Source of the DNA: a virus
Direction: 5' to 3' (one strand)
Length of the DNA: 21,498 nucleotides
IMG/VR virus record: IMGVR_UViG_3300030450_000982
Location: 1-21,498 of that record
Shown: one piece after another, positions 1 through 7,501 of the stretch
Layout of the letters: the number at the start of each line of letters is the position of its first letter
How positions within the stretch are numbered: position 1 is the stretch's first letter
Notes under the pieces: model-generated
The model's database searches: none
What the model was told of the DNA's origin: nothing
The model's input: the letters and a program-made list of their open reading frames with translations, nothing else
Made by a program: the position numbers and the translations under genes

Positions 1-493
1 GAACTAAGTGTGCAAGCAGTGCTTTGCCTCTGCTATTTAGTTGCATGTCTACTAATTTCTCTACACCATTACTAAACACCACATTAACATTGGTGTTGCC
101 TAGACTTCTTTGATTTACACAATACATCAGCAACTCGAACAGGTCTGATTGTTTAAAATATTCATGTTCTTCTTCGGTTAAGTCGTAATCTACACCTAGT
201 TCTGCCTCTATGTTTTTCTCTACGACGGAAAGTTCTTTAGCTAAATCTGGGTTGTTCCATTTTGTAGGTGCAGGCATATCTCCAGTTCTTTTTTCAGCTA
301 CATCGTGTGCCAATGCTTTTAGTATCGCTGTCTTACTGATGTCAGGTTTTAGCCAATTTAATATAACAGCAACACCCCAAGAATGACTGGCAACGCTCTG
401 TTCTCCAATAGTTAACATGGTGTGATAGCGTTTAACTTCACCTCCGTCTAAAACATTTAATACATTACTAACACTAGATTGATCTGTAATCAC
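1..493 (-). CDS. YfbR-like HD-domain 5'-deoxynucleotidase (3' end beyond window)
   Basis: I translated this reading frame by hand: it stays open from a GTG at 491-493 to the left edge, about 164 residues, so the C-terminus is missing. It carries the HD phosphohydrolase signature in the order seen in YfbR-type 5'-deoxynucleotidases: RYHTM, then SHSWGVAVILNWL, then ALAHDVAEKRTGDMPAPTKW; the His, the HD pair and the TGD-P-P-K segment are the family's metal and substrate residues. Such enzymes dephosphorylate dNMPs; a related phage enzyme, DatZ, removes dATP in 2-aminoadenine phages. The GTG is chosen because AGGAG at 500-504 lies 6 nt upstream; an internal ATG about 25 codons in would cut off part of the domain. 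The gene overlaps the preceding nuclease gene by 20 bp and is last of the visible operon. Inference: it removes a canonical dNMP so that a modified one is used. Substrate not readable from sequence. Confidence 0.82.
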   Translation of the reverse strand, partial: MITDQSSVSNVLNVLDGGEVKRYHTMLTIGEQSVASHSWGVAVILNWLKPDISKTAILKALAHDVAEKRTGDMPAPTKWNNPDLAKELSVVEKNIEAELGVDYDLTEEEHEYFKQSDLFELLMYCVNQRSLGNTNVNVVFSNGVEKLVDMQLNSRGKALLAHLV

Positions 494-1148
494 TACATAC
501 TCCTATTTTTCCAAAATGACACCACTTACAGTTTTGAACACTCGCTTTAGCAGGGTATTCTGTGGCTTCAGTTAATTTTAATGCTCTATTATGAAACACT
601 TCTTGTCTTTCTTTTATCTCGTCAACAGTATAAGAGTGTCTTGAGATTTTACCGTGGTCTAAATACCAAAGTTCAGCTTGTAAATTTGTAATACTTGGGT
701 CTCGATTATATGTTGCAGCTGCATACAACGCACATTGTTGTTCGTGTGATTCTTCGTTGCCCATAAATCTACCTGTTTTAAAATCTATAACCACTGTACG
801 ATCAGGTTTTTTAACATACGCATCAACTTTATAACGACACCAAGTGTTTTCTGTTTTCCAACCTGCTGGTTGCCAGTCTAAATCAAATGCCCAGTCCTCT
901 TCTACAGAAACACTACCTTCTATATAACCTTCCCTTAGTTGTTCAAAACCTTCTCTAAACTGTTCTAACGGTTTAGTCAAGTGACCTTCCCCTTTTATAT
1001 AAAGCTCAGCATCGTTGTGGATATTTGTACCACGAGTTGCAGCAGGATGCTGTGGTGTTGGTATTTTTTCTATACTCGCATAATAATATCGCTTTGGGCA
1101 CTGTTCAAAAACTGAAAGCCTACTGTATGACCAAGTATTACCTTGCAT
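474..1148 (-). CDS. PD-(D/E)XK exonuclease with Fe-S cysteines (RecB/Cas4-like)
   Basis: 224 residues. The nuclease core is visible: H44 (conserved N-terminal His), D109 in RYKVDAYV, then the D-x-K signature D122-F-K124 in VIDFKTGR, followed by HEQQCALYAAA at 135-145, the usual Q/Y motif. Four cysteines, C17 in FEQCPKRYYY plus C207, C210 and C218 at the C-terminus, have the spacing of the 4Fe-4S latch seen in AddB, Cas4 and RecB-like phage exonucleases. The product is probably a metal-dependent DNA 5'-3' exonuclease or end-processing nuclease acting in phage recombination or host DNA breakdown. It starts inside the end of the hydroxymethylase gene (11-bp overlap), so translation is likely coupled; no strong Shine-Dalgarno is seen. 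No cas1/cas2 lies nearby, so a CRISPR role is not supported. Confidence 0.82.
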   Translation of the reverse strand: MQGNTWSYSRLSVFEQCPKRYYYASIEKIPTPQHPAATRGTNIHNDAELYIKGEGHLTKPLEQFREGFEQLREGYIEGSVSVEEDWAFDLDWQPAGWKTENTWCRYKVDAYVKKPDRTVVIDFKTGRFMGNEESHEQQCALYAAATYNRDPSITNLQAELWYLDHGKISRHSYTVDEIKERQEVFHNRALKLTEATEYPAKASVQNCKWCHFGKIGVCSDYRSI

Positions 1149-2253
1149 TGTGACATGGTCCGATTTCTTCTTCTTCTATCTCTTCGTCACCGATTACAGC
1201 TTCTGTATCTTTTACTTCTTCTTTATTATCTAACCTTCTTTGTAGCCAGTCTATACAAGCTATCTTCCAATCTTCAGCTTTACAAAGTACATCTAATAAA
1301 TTAATTGCAGCTTGTGTTTCCCCATCTTCTCTATGTAATTGCCAAGCTCTTTCCATAGGAACAACAACATCTGCGAAAAATTGATTAGAGTAGGTTTGTA
1401 TAACATTATCTCTTGCATCGTAATCAAGCGAAATCCACTCAAAAAATTTATTCAAGTCTTCATCGAAATGTTCTGGTTCACTAACCATCGGATAAGGTTT
1501 TACATGTTTCTCGTATGGGTTAGATATCATAGGATATTTTAAAGAATAGTAATCTTGATCAGGCATAGCCTCGTCCATTTGTTTATACAGGCTAACATAC
1601 ACATGGAAACTATCACTAATTTGATTGTAAACACCAACTTCTACACCGATTCTACCAGCCATGTACTCTTGCAACATAGAAAAATGTACTGCGTTAGCAC
1701 CATATGCACCCCAGATCATATCGTTAGACCTACAACAAACAGTCATGTTTAGTTTGTTGTTTCTAATCTTAAAATATATGTGAGTATTACAAGGTGTGTC
1801 TAATGTATCTCTATCCAAATCATTATCACATTCCCACATAGCCACAACACATCTTCGGTCATCGGGTTTCTTTTTTAACCTGTTAACAATAACAGTTAGT
1901 TGATCTTGTCTATAAAAATTACGCCAACGATAACCGTAAGCACCATTAAAAGTCGCACCGTTATCGGTAAATGCAGACATACCTTTGTTGTACCTAACCA
2001 CAAAATCAACATCTTCTCTACCTTGTAACATCCACAAACCTTCCATAAAATGGAAAAAAGGATTCGCATCCCGTGGTTTCCAGAATAAAACCCTTTCGCA
2101 AGGTTTTTGATAGGTTGTAATAACAGGAGTTGTAAACTCTAAAGTCTTTCCTGCTCTACTGTCTTGTTCTTCTACGCAAGTGTCCCATCTAAATGCATCC
2201 ATACCTAACGCAAATGCTTCATGAACATTCCTGCAGTTTATTTCTTTTGCCAT
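1138..2253 (-). CDS. Thymidylate-synthase-fold nucleotide hydroxymethylase, probably dUMP hydroxymethylase
   Basis: 371 residues with a thymidylate synthase fold. Visible: EGLWMLQG at 71-78, GAYGYRWR at 104-111, catalytic Cys155 in DTPCNTHIYF, phosphate-binding CRSND at 174-178, WGAYGANAVHFSML at 181-194 and DSFHVY at 214-219. By-eye alignment with E. coli ThyA puts Asn187 at the pyrimidine-choosing Asn177, which favours dUMP; T4 dCMP hydroxymethylase has Asp there. The ThyA Trp80 position is Ser93, and the C-terminal closing segment ending in Val/Ile is replaced by an acidic tail (about 355-365, EEIEEEEIG). Both changes fit hydroxymethylation rather than methylation. An AAGGA-like ribosome site precedes the ATG. 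Its place beside hypermodification genes supports production of 5-hydroxymethyl-dUMP for incorporation into DNA. An ordinary thymidylate synthase or a dCMP enzyme remains possible. Confidence 0.85.
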   Translation of the reverse strand: MAKEINCRNVHEAFALGMDAFRWDTCVEEQDSRAGKTLEFTTPVITTYQKPCERVLFWKPRDANPFFHFMEGLWMLQGREDVDFVVRYNKGMSAFTDNGATFNGAYGYRWRNFYRQDQLTVIVNRLKKKPDDRRCVVAMWECDNDLDRDTLDTPCNTHIYFKIRNNKLNMTVCCRSNDMIWGAYGANAVHFSMLQEYMAGRIGVEVGVYNQISDSFHVYVSLYKQMDEAMPDQDYYSLKYPMISNPYEKHVKPYPMVSEPEHFDEDLNKFFEWISLDYDARDNVIQTYSNQFFADVVVPMERAWQLHREDGETQAAINLLDVLCKAEDWKIACIDWLQRRLDNKEEVKDTEAVIGDEEIEEEEIGPCHNAR

Positions 2254-2268
2254 AATTATAATCCTTGT

Positions 2269-3606
2269 TTATATTTCGTTTGTTAATTTAAAGAAATCAC
2301 TCATAATCTCTTTAGTTTTAGTTTTTACTTTGTCGCTAACTATTCCTGTCTCTAACTCACCGTAAAAACCTGTAGGATTGCCGTGAGCCAGAGAAATAAA
2401 TTGTAAACCAACTCTTTCTTTCTCAAAATGACTCAGTAAAATCCTATTGTTGTTGTGTATATCTTCTACTAAACCTTTGTCCATATTTATTGTTTCCTCA
2501 ATAATTCTTGCAAACTCTGCAGGTTCTGCATCGTGAGGCACCATCACATAGTTTTCATAAGGTCTAAAAACCTCACCGACACCTTCTTCGTTGGTAGAAA
2601 TACCATAGTTTCTAGCAATAGGTATCGTGCCTTCTATGATTCCGTCAACAACTACACGGTTAAAATGGTCACCAACTTTTGCATAAGCAACCGACCACGA
2701 AGGGTCAATCACACATTTAACAGTTCTTAACTTTTCTCGCACCTGTGCCTCGGATAGATAACCAAACCATTGCATTCCGTGCTCTAAGGCTACATCCCAT
2801 ATCTTTCTACCGTGATGTAAGTAGCTGATCTGCGGATCTTTTTCTGGTGTAACAAAGTATTGTGGTTTACATTTATCTTTTGATGTCATGTAGTTGTGCT
2901 CAATACCACCACCAGCCATGTATTTTACTGTGTTAGGTAAAAGGTGAGGAATTGCTCTAACTAAATCGTCTACATGTTTCCAGCCTTTAAAGGTTTGCAT
3001 AGATATAAACCCATCTTGTCTACTGTCCCAGCTAGGTTTTGCTTCTACACCACGCAAATCTTGCGGATTAAATATTAATGCACGAGGTACATCTAACACA
3101 GCTGCACCATGATAGGCACAAGGGTGTACACAAGCTAAACCATCTAAATGATGTGCTATTTGACTAATCCACGGATAACTTTTTTCCATGTTACCATCGT
3201 GAATAACAGCTACTTGTTTAGTCCTATCAGGTAAGTCATAGAGGTGTAACCAGTCTGTGTTACCTTCGTTATCTCGTTGTTTTGTAGGAACAGGTATCTG
3301 CCAAATAATCAAATCATACTCAGCTACATACTGTTTCCATCTACGCAGATTCCAATCACCTTTATAGGCAAATCTACTTACTTTAGGAAACAACCAACCT
3401 TTACCCTGATGTACAGGTATATCGGAGGCTCTCATCTCGTAGCCTTCTCTACTTTTAGTTGTCTTACATTTTACACTTGATCGCCAGACTAACTCTATAA
3501 AATTAACATCATGCCCTTGTAATTTTAAACCAGAGATTAGATTCTCGTTGTGGTTTATAATCCCTCCAGGACTATTGATCCCGTACATTGTAACTAATAT
3601 TTTCAT
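2269..3606 (-). CDS. GT-B-fold glycosyltransferase (GT4-like)
   Basis: 445 residues. The N-terminus MKILVTMYGINSPGGIINHN is the first Rossmann strand and glycine-rich loop of GT-B enzymes, followed by a helix (ENLISGLKLQGHDV). The second half starts near residue 199 with FISMQTFKGWKHVDDLVRAI, the usual start of the nucleotide-sugar-binding domain, and VVDGIIEGTIPIARN at 319-333 occupies the place of the acidic donor-sugar motif of GT4-type enzymes. No signal peptide or membrane segment is seen, so it acts in the cytoplasm. The ATG overlaps the upstream stop as ATGA. Phage glycosyltransferases either decorate hydroxymethylated DNA bases or modify surface/virion glycans; being next to the hydroxymethylase favours DNA (inference). 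Donor sugar and linkage are not readable. Confidence 0.78.
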   Translation of the reverse strand: MKILVTMYGINSPGGIINHNENLISGLKLQGHDVNFIELVWRSSVKCKTTKSREGYEMRASDIPVHQGKGWLFPKVSRFAYKGDWNLRRWKQYVAEYDLIIWQIPVPTKQRDNEGNTDWLHLYDLPDRTKQVAVIHDGNMEKSYPWISQIAHHLDGLACVHPCAYHGAAVLDVPRALIFNPQDLRGVEAKPSWDSRQDGFISMQTFKGWKHVDDLVRAIPHLLPNTVKYMAGGGIEHNYMTSKDKCKPQYFVTPEKDPQISYLHHGRKIWDVALEHGMQWFGYLSEAQVREKLRTVKCVIDPSWSVAYAKVGDHFNRVVVDGIIEGTIPIARNYGISTNEEGVGEVFRPYENYVMVPHDAEPAEFARIIEETINMDKGLVEDIHNNNRILLSHFEKERVGLQFISLAHGNPTGFYGELETGIVSDKVKTKTKEIMSDFFKLTNEI

Positions 3607-3914
3607 ATATCTTCCCCCAATGGATGTTGTGTCACATGTTGTTCTACCAGAATTAAATACCGACGCAAATCTTGTATGTCGTCGATAATACCTTCTGCCC
3701 TATTGTCTTGTTTGTATGCTTCAAATATATCGTAATCAAACTTTTTAACTTGGTTCTCCAACCTGTCCCATTTACGAGCCAGCATCATAAAAGCACCAAC
3801 ACCACCACGGTTTTTCCAAGATTCACCGTATGATTTTTCTGCTTTTTCTAAACAGTCAACATCGTCTTGTGCTATAGTTCTCATCATTTCGAATTTAGTA
3901 AAAGGTTGATTCAT
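3603..3914 (-). CDS. Small DUF1599/Nmad1-like protein
   Basis: 103 residues from the ATG at 3912-3914, which overlaps the upstream stop as ATGA and has AGGAG ten bases upstream. A longer start at 3941 is possible but would overlap the methyltransferase gene by 31 bp. The core is SYGESWKNRGGVGAFMMLAR at 28-47, then KWDRLENQ, an acidic stretch, and DDIQDLRRYLILVEQHV at 78-94. The KxYGxSW start and the helical Asp/Glu-rich second half resemble DUF1599, also called nucleotide modification associated domain 1, a MazG-like all-alpha group. The match is from memory of the pattern, so it is tentative. Enclosed between the methyltransferase and glycosyltransferase genes, it probably works with them, perhaps as a nucleotide-pool enzyme or an accessory subunit. 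Confidence 0.6.
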   Translation of the reverse strand: MNQPFTKFEMMRTIAQDDVDCLEKAEKSYGESWKNRGGVGAFMMLARKWDRLENQVKKFDYDIFEAYKQDNRAEGIIDDIQDLRRYLILVEQHVTQHPLGEDI

Positions 3915-4555
3915 CTTGTGTATGCTCCTATGGTGTGCCAATTTTTACCTGTGTCTCTAAATTCACGCATGGGTTTAAAACCTTGTTCAAGCATGCTATC
4001 GTGCACACCTCTACCTTTTGCTCGCCATGTAGAATCATATTGAAAATGTATCTCCATCACTAGTTTTTCAACATACTCTGGAAACACATAAGGCATAAAA
4101 CCATATTCTGCACCCTCTACATCTATTTTTATTTTATTAGGTTTAGTGTCCTGTATTATTTTATCAAAATTTAAAGCAGGAACTGTTACACAGTCTCTAC
4201 CATTAACTTCTCTTGTCATATGCAACCCTTTGTTTTTCTTAGAGTTAATGTACAAAAACACAGACTCACTGTCATCACCCACAACAGCACATTGTGTGTT
4301 AGTAGAATTAGGACTGTTCATAAGCAACAAAGCAAAATTGTCAGAATCTGGCTCATAAGCATATATCTTACTCGCACCCTGTTCTTCAGCATACAGACTA
4401 AATGCTCCAATATTTGCACCTACATCTAAAACTGTGTCACCCTCTTGAATATCCAACATATTGTAGGACGGACGAATTTCTTTAAACACATACTCGTCCA
4501 ATGTTCCAGGTCTTGCCCAACCTTTAAATTTTTCTAAATAAACTAACTCTTCCAT
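3911..4555 (-). CDS. FkbM-family SAM-dependent methyltransferase
   Basis: 214 residues with a class I methyltransferase fold of FkbM type. Motif I is VLDVGANIGAFSLYA at 43-57, the acidic ribose-binding end of strand 2 is YAYEPDSDNF at 65-74, and IKIDVEGAEYGFM at 142-154 is the highly characteristic FkbM IDVEG-E motif. FkbM enzymes are usually O-methyltransferases acting on sugars or small molecules. A GGAG site lies 9 nt before the ATG, and the gene overlaps the preceding gene by 13 bp and the following one by 4 bp, so they are co-translated. Inference: it methylates a sugar or other group added to the modified base. A role in methylating a virion or cell-surface glycan is the main alternative. 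Confidence 0.87.
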   Translation of the reverse strand: MEELVYLEKFKGWARPGTLDEYVFKEIRPSYNMLDIQEGDTVLDVGANIGAFSLYAEEQGASKIYAYEPDSDNFALLLMNSPNSTNTQCAVVGDDSESVFLYINSKKNKGLHMTREVNGRDCVTVPALNFDKIIQDTKPNKIKIDVEGAEYGFMPYVFPEYVEKLVMEIHFQYDSTWRAKGRGVHDSMLEQGFKPMREFRDTGKNWHTIGAYTR

Positions 4556-5370
4556 TTGTACAAACTCCTTGGTTTTCCTTCGCCTAATCTTACACGCTCA
4601 TATTTATCGAACTCGCAAAGGGAATGCTCGATATCACGCATTTCTAAATCTGGTACATGTACACCTATTAAATCAGGAGAGGCATGTAATAAATCTTTCA
4701 TCTCTTCTACACATTGTTTTATCTTGATTGTTTTTTCTAACGGTCTACCATGTATTCTGTTAAGACCTCGTCTTGCTCCTGGACCAGGATTTGCCCAAGA
4801 CATAATATCTTCGGCTTGGTCACCTAACCAAGTATGACGCCAATCTGTAACAACTTCGTAAGCCATAAATGGACCCATGTAGGGATAGGGTAGTAAAACA
4901 TTCCATTGGTCTTCTAACGAAAACCTTGCTTCATGTATATCGTTCATAAACTTATTGCCATCGTTAGCTATTTGATCTATTGCCCAACAGATACCTTTTA
5001 ATTTATCCATACCGTTAGGACTTTTTATAATGTATGCACCTGTAATCCATTGTGGTTCATCTTTTAAAACTTCGTAGCAAACTTCACTATCCCATAATCT
5101 ATGTAGATCATGCTCAACAAGCAGTTTACCAGTGCTTATTAGATTAAACCATCTAAAAATAATAGTAGCCATAACTACATCAGGATCGTCACGCATAGGT
5201 TCTCGTATGTTTTCTCTAAACCAAACAGTCGTTGCGTCATTTTCCCTAAACACATTAGTAAATTTATATTTTTGTAGTATAGGATCTGTAGTCCAAGGAT
5301 ATTCTTTACCACGCAATCTGCGTAAATAAATCATATGCCTTTCGTCTATAAATTCAAAAAACTTTTCCAT
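4543..5370 (-). CDS. Thymine-hypermodification superfamily protein (5-hmdU DNA kinase helical domain / amino acid:DNA transferase-like)
   Basis: 275 residues. FFEFIDERHMIYLRR at 4-18, PWTTDPIL at 25-32, FTNVFRENDATTVW at 37-50, GPFMAYEVVTDWRHT at 166-180 and NPGPGARRGLNRIHGR at 194-209 match what I know of the superfamily first called alpha-glutamyl/putrescinyl thymine pyrophosphorylase. It includes the helical domain of 5-hmdU DNA kinases and the amino acid:DNA transferases that replace a pyrophosphate on hydroxymethyluracil in DNA, and is thought related to base-flipping helical glycosylases. No Walker A motif is present, so this is a stand-alone helical unit and cannot itself be the kinase. 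A ribosome site AAGGA lies before the ATG; the gene ends inside the FkbM start. Which clade it belongs to, and so whether it transfers an amino acid, cannot be settled by eye. Confidence 0.75.
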   Translation of the reverse strand: MEKFFEFIDERHMIYLRRLRGKEYPWTTDPILQKYKFTNVFRENDATTVWFRENIREPMRDDPDVVMATIIFRWFNLISTGKLLVEHDLHRLWDSEVCYEVLKDEPQWITGAYIIKSPNGMDKLKGICWAIDQIANDGNKFMNDIHEARFSLEDQWNVLLPYPYMGPFMAYEVVTDWRHTWLGDQAEDIMSWANPGPGARRGLNRIHGRPLEKTIKIKQCVEEMKDLLHASPDLIGVHVPDLEMRDIEHSLCEFDKYERVRLGEGKPRSLYKWKS

Positions 5371-5372
5371 AA

Positions 5373-5996
5373 TTAATAATCCTTTTTAGCTTTTCTGTGT
5401 AGATATGCCCTGTGACTTTGATAAGGCATAATAAAAGCTTGATGACTAGTATGCCATTTTTCTGGTTGGTCATAACTTTTTCTAATAATTGCAGGTAGAT
5501 CGCTTTGATACACAGTCCCGTCAGCATAAGTTCCTGGTGGTAATTCTTCTATAATACAGTTATATAGATAGCGTTCATCTTCGGTAGTAAACGGTTCATC
5601 AGGCAAAGAGTCTAAATACATAGCTACATCTTCAGGTAAATGTACTTCATCGTATGAACAAGTGGTTCGATAATCTACGACATTTCTATGAAGAGGTATT
5701 CTTCTTTCTTTTATACTTGTTTTAGTAAAAGGATTTTTATTTTGGTTAAGTTGTTGTTCTGTTTGACAATCATAAGAGCAGTACACATTAAGGGGACTGT
5801 CTTTAGGTAAGAACGATTCACCACATTGTACACAAAACTTAGAACCATCGTTAGGAATATATGGTTTAACTTCTACAACATTAAGGAAAACTTGGTGACC
5901 TTTTTCTAAGGCTTCATCTAGCTTTTTATGAAGTTCTTCTTTCTTGTTCATACACTGATGATAACCTAAGTCATTAACTTTGTAAAGGACTTTCAT
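5373..5996 (-). CDS. Unknown protein with a four-cysteine zinc cluster
   Basis: 207 residues. C55-V-Q-C58 followed by Y-C73-S-Y-D-C77 gives C-x2-C-x14-C-x3-C, the pattern of a small treble-clef or MYM-like zinc finger (CxxCGxxF...YCSxxC). An amphipathic, probably coiled helix MNKKEELHKKLDEALEKG lies at 16-33; the C-terminal half has no motif I recognise and ends in a basic HRKAKKDY. The ATG overlaps the helicase stop as ATGA, and only 2 nt separate its stop from the next gene. Placed between the helicase and the hypermodification protein, it could be a DNA-binding accessory factor, but no enzymatic residues are evident. The gene is real on length and coupling; function unknown. Confidence 0.7.
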   Translation of the reverse strand: MKVLYKVNDLGYHQCMNKKEELHKKLDEALEKGHQVFLNVVEVKPYIPNDGSKFCVQCGESFLPKDSPLNVYCSYDCQTEQQLNQNKNPFTKTSIKERRIPLHRNVVDYRTTCSYDEVHLPEDVAMYLDSLPDEPFTTEDERYLYNCIIEELPPGTYADGTVYQSDLPAIIRKSYDQPEKWHTSHQAFIMPYQSHRAYLHRKAKKDY

Positions 5997-7501
5997 ATAA
6001 TTGGTTTAAAAAACTTAGATGTAGAGGGCTGTACGATATGTAGATTTTTACGAGTCCGTGTAACAGCAACATAGAATGCTCTGTTTTCTCCGTCTGGTCT
6101 AGAGTAAAGTTCGTTCCATGTTTTGACCGACATATCTGTAAGTACAACAACATTGTCTGACTCACCACCTTTTGCTGCGTGTATAGTTGACAGTCTAATT
6201 CTAGGTTTAGATATCTTTTCCCCTCTTCTTAAACAGGCTATTAGGTATTCTCTTTGTTGTGCACCTACCCTGTCGAATGCTTCATGCCATATAGCATCAG
6301 TCAAGAGTCCATGTTTTTCTTTTAATTCGTGTATGTCGAAAAACTCATCTTCCGAAACTCCAGGTAATTTTTTCTTACCTCTAGCTACACCTTTACCTAC
6401 TGACATAAAGTAGTAGATATCTCTAACTTTAGCACCAGACACTTTTCTGTCTTTTCGTAACAGTTCCCAATTACCTATTGCATCTAACAGTTCTTGTTTA
6501 ACAGACATAACATTATTTTTGATGAAAAGATATCCAATTTGTTGCAAAAATTTTTCGACCTTATTTAGTAAATAACCGTTTCTAGCAAGTACCAACCATT
6601 CTCCTTCAGAATAGTCTAGGTGTTCGTGTGAAGTGTAAACGAAAACATCACCATCAACATCTCTAGGGTGCCAGAATTTTTCTCTTCTGTTTTGTTTAGG
6701 AATACGGTTAAGAATGTTTTGTGCTACCTTGTGCACCTTTTTTGGAATCCGATAAGATTGTTCTAACACAGTTACATCACCCTTTAGTTCTACGAAAGTG
6801 TTGACATCTGCACCAGCCCATTGATAGATAGCTTGATCATCGTCACCAGCAATATGTACATGTTTAACATTAGTTGCTAGTTTCTTTATACATTCCCACT
6901 GTATTTTAGAAAGATCTTGTGCTTCGTCTACTATTAACACATCTAGATTAGGTGTGGTTTTCTCTTTTATAAACAGATACAACATGTCAGTGTAATCTTT
7001 TAGAAATCGTTCTTCTTTAAACTTTTCTAAACTTACACAAAACCAATTAACATGATTCCAAGGTATGTCTACATTTGCTTGTTCCCAATGTTCTCTTACA
7101 GATACTTTTTTATTTCTGGCAATGTTTTCTATAAATAACATTTGGTCACCCTTAGACATGCCAAACACTGCACCTTCTTCTTGTTTCAATTGCCCATTTA
7201 ATGGTTCACCCATTAATTTACTGAACTCTCGATAATGGCTTCTTGCCATAATATCTGCAGTTTTAAGACCAAGCCAGTGATAACAGAGGGAATGTATAGT
7301 TCTAAAATATACAAGTTCTTTGGGATCTAATTCAAAGCGTAGACTTGCTCTTTCAAGAGCCTCGTTTGCAGCTTTCTTAGTAAACGCTAAATAACCGATC
7401 CTGTGGGGTGCCACACCGTCCTTGAGGTAATCTTCTGTAAGACTTAATAACTTTGTTGTCTTACCAGTGCCAGGTGGTCCAAGGATGATGTTCCATGTCA
7501 C
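5993..7501 (-). CDS. UvrD/Rep-like superfamily 1 DNA helicase
   Basis: 502 residues with all SF1A motifs: Walker A GPPGTGKT at 8-15, motif Ia AFTKKAANEA at 39-48, TIHSL at 68-72, Walker B VDEAQDLS at 191-198, motif III GDDDQAIYQWAGA at 219-231, QSYR at 248-251, motif V STIHAAKGGE at 438-447 and motif VI FYVAVTRTR at 476-484. It is clearly shorter than UvrD or PcrA (about 700 residues), so the 1B/2B subdomains are reduced. The start is GTG at 7499-7501, overlapping the upstream TGA as GTGA; no in-frame ATG exists before Walker A. It probably unwinds DNA 3'-5' in phage replication or recombination, together with the primase and SSB-like protein encoded further upstream. Confidence 0.93.
   Translation of the reverse strand: MTWNIILGPPGTGKTTKLLSLTEDYLKDGVAPHRIGYLAFTKKAANEALERASLRFELDPKELVYFRTIHSLCYHWLGLKTADIMARSHYREFSKLMGEPLNGQLKQEEGAVFGMSKGDQMLFIENIARNKKVSVREHWEQANVDIPWNHVNWFCVSLEKFKEERFLKDYTDMLYLFIKEKTTPNLDVLIVDEAQDLSKIQWECIKKLATNVKHVHIAGDDDQAIYQWAGADVNTFVELKGDVTVLEQSYRIPKKVHKVAQNILNRIPKQNRREKFWHPRDVDGDVFVYTSHEHLDYSEGEWLVLARNGYLLNKVEKFLQQIGYLFIKNNVMSVKQELLDAIGNWELLRKDRKVSGAKVRDIYYFMSVGKGVARGKKKLPGVSEDEFFDIHELKEKHGLLTDAIWHEAFDRVGAQQREYLIACLRRGEKISKPRIRLSTIHAAKGGESDNVVVLTDMSVKTWNELYSRPDGENRAFYVAVTRTRKNLHIVQPSTSKFFKPII

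Noticed and set aside
1-493. DatZ-type dATPase of a 2-aminoadenine (Z) genome
   Set aside because: No PurZ-like adenylosuccinate synthetase is visible, and the neighbours point to pyrimidine modification.
474-1148. Cas4 of a CRISPR system
   Set aside because: Fe-S PD-(D/E)XK nucleases are common in phages, and there are no other cas genes or repeat arrays in the window.
1339-1752. Plus-strand frames opposite the hydroxymethylase gene
   Set aside because: Composition is that of an antisense shadow, and the minus-strand gene carries clear family motifs.
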